Source of the DNA: Euryhalocaulis caribicus
GTDB taxonomy: Bacteria > Pseudomonadota > Alphaproteobacteria > Caulobacterales > Maricaulaceae
Length of the DNA: 64,000 nucleotides
Reading direction: 5' to 3'
NCBI RefSeq assembly: GCF_000412185.1
Contig: NZ_ASJA01000001.1
Span: 1 to 64,000, forward strand
In this document: positions 59,596 to 64,000 of the stretch, in pieces
How the letters are laid out: every line of letters begins with the position of its first letter
How positions within the stretch are numbered: position 1 is the first letter of the stretch
Position numbers and translations under genes: made by a program
Notes under the pieces: generated by a model
What the model saw: only the letters and a program-made list of their open reading frames with translations
Database searches by the model: none
Told to the model about the DNA's origin: nothing

Positions 59596-61026
59596 ATGAG
59601 CGATATTGTCTCCGATTATCGGCCCGACCCGCGCATTCTGGAGCTGGGGGAGGGCTTTCATGACGAAGTGAAGCCGGCCGTCTTCCCAGAGGAGCGGCTG
59701 CGCTTTCGCAATGACCGCTGGGCGCGGCGCGTCGGGCTGGGCGACCAGACCGACGATGAATGGCGCGCGCATTTCGCGCGTTTCGAGCCGCTTGAGGATA
59801 ATCTGGGCCAGCCGCTGGCGCTGCGTTATCACGGCCACCAATTCCGGCATTACAATCCCGATATCGGCGACGGACGAGGCTTTCTTTACGCGCAATTGCG
59901 CGATGACCGCGACCGGCTTCTGGACCTGGCCACCAAGGGATCGGGCCAGACGCCCTGGTCGCGCAGCGGCGATGGACGCCTGACGCTGCAGGGCGGGGTG
60001 CGGGAAGTGCTGGCGGCGCAAAGGCTGGAGGCGCTGGGCGTGGAAACGTCCAAGCCGTTCGCGCTCTACGAGACGGGCGAGGAACTGGTCCGGCATGACG
60101 AGCCCTCGCCGGCGCGTTCCGCCGTGCTGACCCGGCTGGGCTGGAGCCATATCCGCATCGGTACATTCCAGCGCCATGCGTTTGAGGAATCTCCAGAGCG
60201 CATTCAGGCCCTGCTGGATCACTGCATCAGCGCTTATTATCCCGAGCTGGAAGACCGGAAAGGCGATGACCGCGCCGCGGCGTTTCTGGAAAATGTGGTT
60301 CGCCGCAGCGCGCGCCTGACGGCGCAATGGATGGCCGCAGGGTTCGTCCATGGCGTTCTGAACACCGATAATCTCAACGTCACGGGCGAGAGTTTCGATT
60401 ACGGTCCCTGGCGCTTCCTGCCCTATTATGAGCCCGGTTTCACCGCCGCCTATTTCGACGAAAGCGGGTTGTACGCCTATGCGCGGCAGCCGGATTCGGT
60501 GTTCTGGACGATGCAGCAGCTGGCGGCCTGCCTCAGCGCTATCGTCGAAGATACGAAACCGCTGGTCGAGGCGTTGAACGTCTTCCCCGACGCCTATCAG
60601 GACGAAACCCGCGCCGCCTTCCTGAAGCGTCTGGGCGTGCTGAGCGCTGGCGCAGAGGCCGATACGAAACTGCTTCAGTCCCTGTTGGCCTTCCTGCGCG
60701 AGAGCCAGGCGCCGTGGGAGCGGTTTTTCTATGACTGGTATTGCGGCAAGGAATCCGAACGCCGCGCCGCCGAAAGCCCGGAAGCGGCGCGCTATCAGGG
60801 CGAGGCGTTCGATGCGTTCCGCGCGCAACTGGATAGTCACGCCGCCGAGGACCGGGATCGCCTCAATCATATCTATTTCAAACGCGGCCATCCCTGCACG
60901 CTGGTCTACGAAGACCACGCCGCGCTGTGGGCGAAAATCGCCGGGGACGATGACTGGTCGGGCTTCGAGGAAATGCTGGCGGACACGGAGCTGATGCGGC
61001 GGGCGTTGGCGGGCGAACATGATTGA
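59596..61026 (+). CDS. selO: Protein adenylyltransferase SelO (YdiU)
   Basis: The 476-residue pseudokinase starts at ATG 59596. YdiU/SelO marks include RYHGHQFRHYNPDIGDGRGF, QLRDDRDRLLDLATKGSGQT, PWSRSGDGRLTLQGGVREVL and GFVHGVLNTDNLNVTGESFD (catalytic-loop Asp/Asn). SelO transfers AMP to hydroxyl groups of target proteins in redox control. Bacterial versions, as here, lack the C-terminal selenocysteine of animals. It overlaps arfB by eight bases. Confidence 0.95.
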   Translation: MSDIVSDYRPDPRILELGEGFHDEVKPAVFPEERLRFRNDRWARRVGLGDQTDDEWRAHFARFEPLEDNLGQPLALRYHGHQFRHYNPDIGDGRGFLYAQLRDDRDRLLDLATKGSGQTPWSRSGDGRLTLQGGVREVLAAQRLEALGVETSKPFALYETGEELVRHDEPSPARSAVLTRLGWSHIRIGTFQRHAFEESPERIQALLDHCISAYYPELEDRKGDDRAAAFLENVVRRSARLTAQWMAAGFVHGVLNTDNLNVTGESFDYGPWRFLPYYEPGFTAAYFDESGLYAYARQPDSVFWTMQQLAACLSAIVEDTKPLVEALNVFPDAYQDETRAAFLKRLGVLSAGAEADTKLLQSLLAFLRESQAPWERFFYDWYCGKESERRAAESPEAARYQGEAFDAFRAQLDSHAAEDRDRLNHIYFKRGHPCTLVYEDHAALWAKIAGDDDWSGFEEMLADTELMRRALAGEHD

Positions 61027-61435
61027 GCCCGTCCCGCATATCCGCATTAACGAGTCGGAGATCGAGGAGTCGTTCGTTCGCGCTTCCGGTCCCGGCGGGC
61101 AGAACGTCAACAAGGTCGAGACGGCGGTGCAGCTGCGTTTCGACGCCAAAGGCTCCGACTCCATTCCGGCCCCGGTATTTGCGCGCCTGCGGCGGATCGC
61201 GGGCAAGCGGATGACCAAGGATGGCGTGCTGGTAATCACGGCCCGCACGCACCGCACACAGGCGCGCAATCGCGCTGACGCGCTGGCCCGGCTGAACGAG
61301 CTGGTCGCGCGGGCCGCCGAGCCGCCCAAGAAGCGTAAACGCACCGGGGTTACTCCGTCCCAGAAACGAAAGCGGCTGGATGCGAAGAAGCAGCACGCCC
61401 ACAAGAAATTCCTGCGCGGCAAGCCTGACATATAG
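61019..61435 (+). CDS. arfB: Alternative ribosome-rescue factor ArfB
   Basis: This 138-residue protein has the peptidyl-hydrolase GGQ motif (SGPGGQNVNKVET; Gly26-Gln28) of class I release factors but no codon-recognition domain. The C-terminal tail is strongly basic (KKRKRTGVTPSQKRKR and KKQHAHKKFLRGK), which ArfB places in the empty mRNA channel. It releases ribosomes stalled at the end of broken mRNAs. Confidence 0.95.
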   Translation: MIEPVPHIRINESEIEESFVRASGPGGQNVNKVETAVQLRFDAKGSDSIPAPVFARLRRIAGKRMTKDGVLVITARTHRTQARNRADALARLNELVARAAEPPKKRKRTGVTPSQKRKRLDAKKQHAHKKFLRGKPDI

Positions 61436-61482
61436 CGGGCGAGCGCCTTGCCGGGGCGGGGCCGCGCCATAGTTCTGCCTGC

Positions 61483-62202
61483 ATGGCAGGCATGAGTCTT
61501 TCTTCTTTTCCCAGAGGCGGCGCCGCCGTGGTGGTTGGCGCGAGCGGCGGCATCGGCCGCGCTTTTTCCGCCGCCCTAGAAGCGTCTCCAGCGTTCGATC
61601 AGGTGATCGCGTTGAGCCGTTCCGGCGAAGCGAAACTGGATCTGACCGATCCCGCCAGTATTGAACGCGCCGCGGCCGGACTGGCCGAAAGCGGCGCGGA
61701 TATCCGCCTGGTCATCGACGCCACGGGCTTTCTGCATGATGAAGCGTTCGCCCCGGAGAAAAGCTGGAGCGAGATTGATCTCGCCCATATGGAAAAGGCG
61801 TTCGGCATCAACGCGTTTGGCCCAGCGCTTCTGATCAGGCACATGCTTCCCCTGTTGCCGAAGGAAGGAAAATCCGTGTTCGCCAGCCTGTCGGCCAAGG
61901 TCGGCAGCATCGGCGATAACGGGATTGGCGGCTGGTACAGCTATCGCGCTTCCAAGGCGGCGCTGAACCAGTTCGTGAAGACCGCGTCTGTCGAATTGAA
62001 GCGGCGGAACAAGGCGGCGGTGATCGCGGCGCTGCATCCGGGCACGGTGGACACGAAACTGTCCCAGCCGTTCGCCAAGTCGGGCCTGAACGTGCGGGAG
62101 CCGGAAACCGCGGCTGCGGACCTTCTGATGGTTATTGATGCGCTACGACCTGAACAGTCCGGCGGCTTCTTCGATTATCGCGGCGAGGAACTGCCCTGGT
62201 GA
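61483..62202 (+). CDS. Short-chain dehydrogenase/reductase (C-factor-like)
   Basis: The 239-residue protein has the nucleotide-binding GASGGIGRAF near residue 20, DATGFLHDEAFAPEKSW, a Ser (SLSAKVGSIGDN) and the YxxxK active site as YSYRASK. The HPGTVDTKLSQPF segment is typical of the C-factor/sniffer-like SDR group. It probably uses NAD(P)H; the substrate is unknown. It lies 49 bp before recQ on the same strand. Confidence 0.9.
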   Translation: MAGMSLSSFPRGGAAVVVGASGGIGRAFSAALEASPAFDQVIALSRSGEAKLDLTDPASIERAAAGLAESGADIRLVIDATGFLHDEAFAPEKSWSEIDLAHMEKAFGINAFGPALLIRHMLPLLPKEGKSVFASLSAKVGSIGDNGIGGWYSYRASKAALNQFVKTASVELKRRNKAAVIAALHPGTVDTKLSQPFAKSGLNVREPETAAADLLMVIDALRPEQSGGFFDYRGEELPW

Positions 62203-62250
62203 CGCTTTGGCGCTTTGCCTCGCGGGCCGCACGCCGCTAGACGCGAGGGC

Positions 62251-64000
62251 ATGCGTGATCCGGAATCGATTCTTCATGAGGTGTTCGGCTTCGCGGGCTT
62301 CCGACCCGGGCAGGAAGAGATCGTGCGCGCCGTCCTTCGCGGCGAGGACGTGCTGGCCGTCATGCCGACGGGCGGGGGCAAGTCGCTCTGCTATCAATTG
62401 CCGGCGCTGGCGCGCGGCGGGCTGACCGTTGTTGTCTCCCCGCTGATTGCGCTCATGCGCGACCAGGTGGCCGCGCTGCGCGCCTATGGCGTGGAGGCCG
62501 GGGCGCTGAACTCTGCCAATGAGCCCGAAGAGAATGAGCGCATATCGGACGCGCTGAACGATGGCTCGCTGCGGCTGCTCTATGTGTCGCCGGAGCGTCT
62601 GGCCGGGCCGGGGACGCAGGCGCGGCTGGCCAAGTGCGGCGTCGGCCTGCTGGCGATTGACGAAGCGCATTGCGTTTCCGAATGGGGACATGATTTCCGG
62701 CCCGAATACGCGGCGCTGGGCGATGCGCGAACCGCGATCGAGGCCAATCAGGTGATGGCGCTGACCGCCACGGCCGATGCGGCGACGCGCGACGATGTTG
62801 CGGCCAAGCTGTTTTCCCGGCCGCCGAAGATTTTCGTGCAGGGGTTCGACCGGCCCAATCTGCGGCTGGCGATGTCCCCCAAGCAGAACGCGACGAAGCA
62901 GATACTGGATCTGGCCGGACGGCACAGGGGAGAGAGCGGGATCGTCTATTGCTCCTCCCGCAAGCAGACCGAGACGATTGCCGAGGCGCTGCGCGGCGCG
63001 GGGGTGCGGGCGCTGCCCTATCACGCCGGTCTGGACGCCGCCGAGCGCAGCGAGAACCAGGACGCCTTCGTGCGCGAGGACGCGGTGGTGATGGCCGCGA
63101 CCGTGGCGTTCGGCATGGGCGTGGACAAGCCGGACGTGCGTTTCGTGGCTCATGCGGCGCTGCCCAAGACCATCGAGGCCTATTATCAGGAGATCGGGCG
63201 CGCGGGCCGTGACGGCCTACCCGCCGATACGCTGACGCTGTATGGCTGGGGCGATATCAAGCTGCGCCAGAGTCAGATCGACGAAAGCGGCGCCTCCGAG
63301 GACAAGAAGCGGCTGGAGCGCCAGAAGCTGAACGCGCTGCTGGCGCTGGCCGAGGCGCCGGAGTGCCGCCGCCAGACGCTGCTGGCCTATTTCGGCGATA
63401 CGCTGGAAGAACCCTGCGGCCACTGCGATCTTTGCGAGAGCGAGACCGGGTCCTTCGACGGGACGATTGAGGCGCAGAAAATCCTGTCGGCGATCTACCG
63501 CACCGGTCAGCGCTTCGGCGCGGCCCATATCGCAGACGTTCTGACGGGCAAGGACACGGATGCGGCGCGGCGCTGGAACCACGATGCGATCCCCACTTTC
63601 GGCGCCGGTTCGGACCGGCCGAAAACGCAATGGATGGGCCTGATCCGGCAGGTTTACGCGGCCGGTCTGGCCGAAATGGATATCGGCGAATATGGCGGTC
63701 TGCGCCTGACCGCGAAGGGCGCGGCGGTGTTGCGCGGCGAACGCATCGTGCGTCTGCGTGAAGAACGGCTGCGCGCGAAACCCGCCCGCCAGCGGACGGC
63801 CAGCGCCGCCTCGCCCGAACTTTCCAGCCGCGACGGCGAATTGTTCGAGGCGCTGCGCGGGCTTCGCGCCGAGCTGGCGCGGGAGGCCAATGTGCCGGCC
63901 TATGTGGTGTTCGCCGACCGCACTCTGATCGAAATGGCCGCCGAGCGCCCGTCCTCTCTGGCCGCCATGGGCCGCATCCACGGCGTTGGCGGCAAGAAGC
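62251..64000 (+). CDS. recQ: ATP-dependent DNA helicase RecQ (3' end beyond window)
   Basis: From the ATG at 62251 (MRDPESILHEVFGFAGFRPG) 583 codons are open to the window edge. Helicase motifs are present: Walker A MPTGGGKSLCYQLPAL, DEAHCVSEWGHDFRPEY, and motif VI YYQEIGRAGRDG. The zinc-binding part is CRRQTLLAYFGD with CGHCDLC, followed by the winged-helix RQC region. An HRDC domain begins near residue 530 (LFEALRGLRAELAREANVPA). RecQ unwinds recombination and fork intermediates. The gene lacks only its last residues here. Confidence 0.95.
   Translation, partial: MRDPESILHEVFGFAGFRPGQEEIVRAVLRGEDVLAVMPTGGGKSLCYQLPALARGGLTVVVSPLIALMRDQVAALRAYGVEAGALNSANEPEENERISDALNDGSLRLLYVSPERLAGPGTQARLAKCGVGLLAIDEAHCVSEWGHDFRPEYAALGDARTAIEANQVMALTATADAATRDDVAAKLFSRPPKIFVQGFDRPNLRLAMSPKQNATKQILDLAGRHRGESGIVYCSSRKQTETIAEALRGAGVRALPYHAGLDAAERSENQDAFVREDAVVMAATVAFGMGVDKPDVRFVAHAALPKTIEAYYQEIGRAGRDGLPADTLTLYGWGDIKLRQSQIDESGASEDKKRLERQKLNALLALAEAPECRRQTLLAYFGDTLEEPCGHCDLCESETGSFDGTIEAQKILSAIYRTGQRFGAAHIADVLTGKDTDAARRWNHDAIPTFGAGSDRPKTQWMGLIRQVYAAGLAEMDIGEYGGLRLTAKGAAVLRGERIVRLREERLRAKPARQRTASAASPELSSRDGELFEALRGLRAELAREANVPAYVVFADRTLIEMAAERPSSLAAMGRIHGVGGKK

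Noticed and set aside
59431-61470. 679-codon minus-strand frame
   Set aside because: It is antisense to selO and arfB, both clearly real.
1-64000. CRISPR arrays or rRNA genes
   Set aside because: No regularly spaced short repeats and no rRNA-like stretches were noticed in the window.

Overview
The window looks like the chromosome of a GC-rich alphaproteobacterium, possibly of the Hyphomonadales/Parvularculales type (this is inference). Supporting genes are a TIGR02302/DUF4175 protein, an alphaproteobacterial HIG1 protein, cobO and etfBA close together, coq7, ExoD, a MucR regulator and a single-domain response regulator. Genes are dense, often overlapping by 1-20 bases. Two genes run off the edges: DUF4175 on the left and recQ on the right.

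Left core (1-18403): DUF4175 protein and a small lipoprotein, divergent from a TlpA-like thioredoxin lipoprotein; a DUF819 membrane protein; a von Willebrand A protein with five 88-residue repeats; etfB-etfA; a PqqB-like metallo-hydrolase; YceI; cobalamin adenosyltransferase; a serine hydrolase; a HIG1 protein; a Rieske oxygenase; a lipoprotein; gluQRS; an alpha/beta hydrolase; an HNH nuclease; dsbB-coq7; ExoD.

Integrated element (about 18434-51080, 32.6 kb, visibly lower and patchier GC): it sits inside the anticodon loop of a host tRNA-Leu(CAA) gene and cuts it into a 5' half (18404-18444) and a 3' half (51070-51126). The 11-bp repeat GACTCAAAATC marks both ends, and neither junction rebuilds the tRNA. 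Just behind its tyrosine integrase the element carries a complete, different tRNA-Leu(CAA) with its own promoter-like sequence, apparently a replacement. It has mobilisation genes (MobA/L-type relaxase, TraD-like protein, TraG/VirD4 coupling protein, an oriT-like site with an RSF1010-type nick motif) but no mating-pair formation genes, so it looks like an integrative mobilizable element. Accessory genes are ArdA antirestriction, a serine recombinase, lipoproteins, a MucR regulator and an acyltransferase. The main cargo is a copper module (26.9-37.5 kb) with a CsoR-like repressor and two matching operators, followed by a defence segment (41.7-50.5 kb): XRE/ImmA pair, Bil/Bub-like ubiquitin-conjugation operon (Ubl, E2, JAB, E1), AbiE toxin-antitoxin pair, and a CBASS pair (patatin effector plus CD-NTase).

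Right core (51081-64000): response regulator, SLC13 transporter, alkaline phosphatase, a frameshifted glycerate kinase, dienelactone hydrolase, acyl-CoA synthetase, DUF924, a small protein, SelO, ArfB, an SDR oxidoreductase and recQ.

Three genes (integrase, JAB peptidase, glycerate kinase) each appear to lack one base at a short homopolymer. These may be real mutations or consensus errors; the raw reads would decide.
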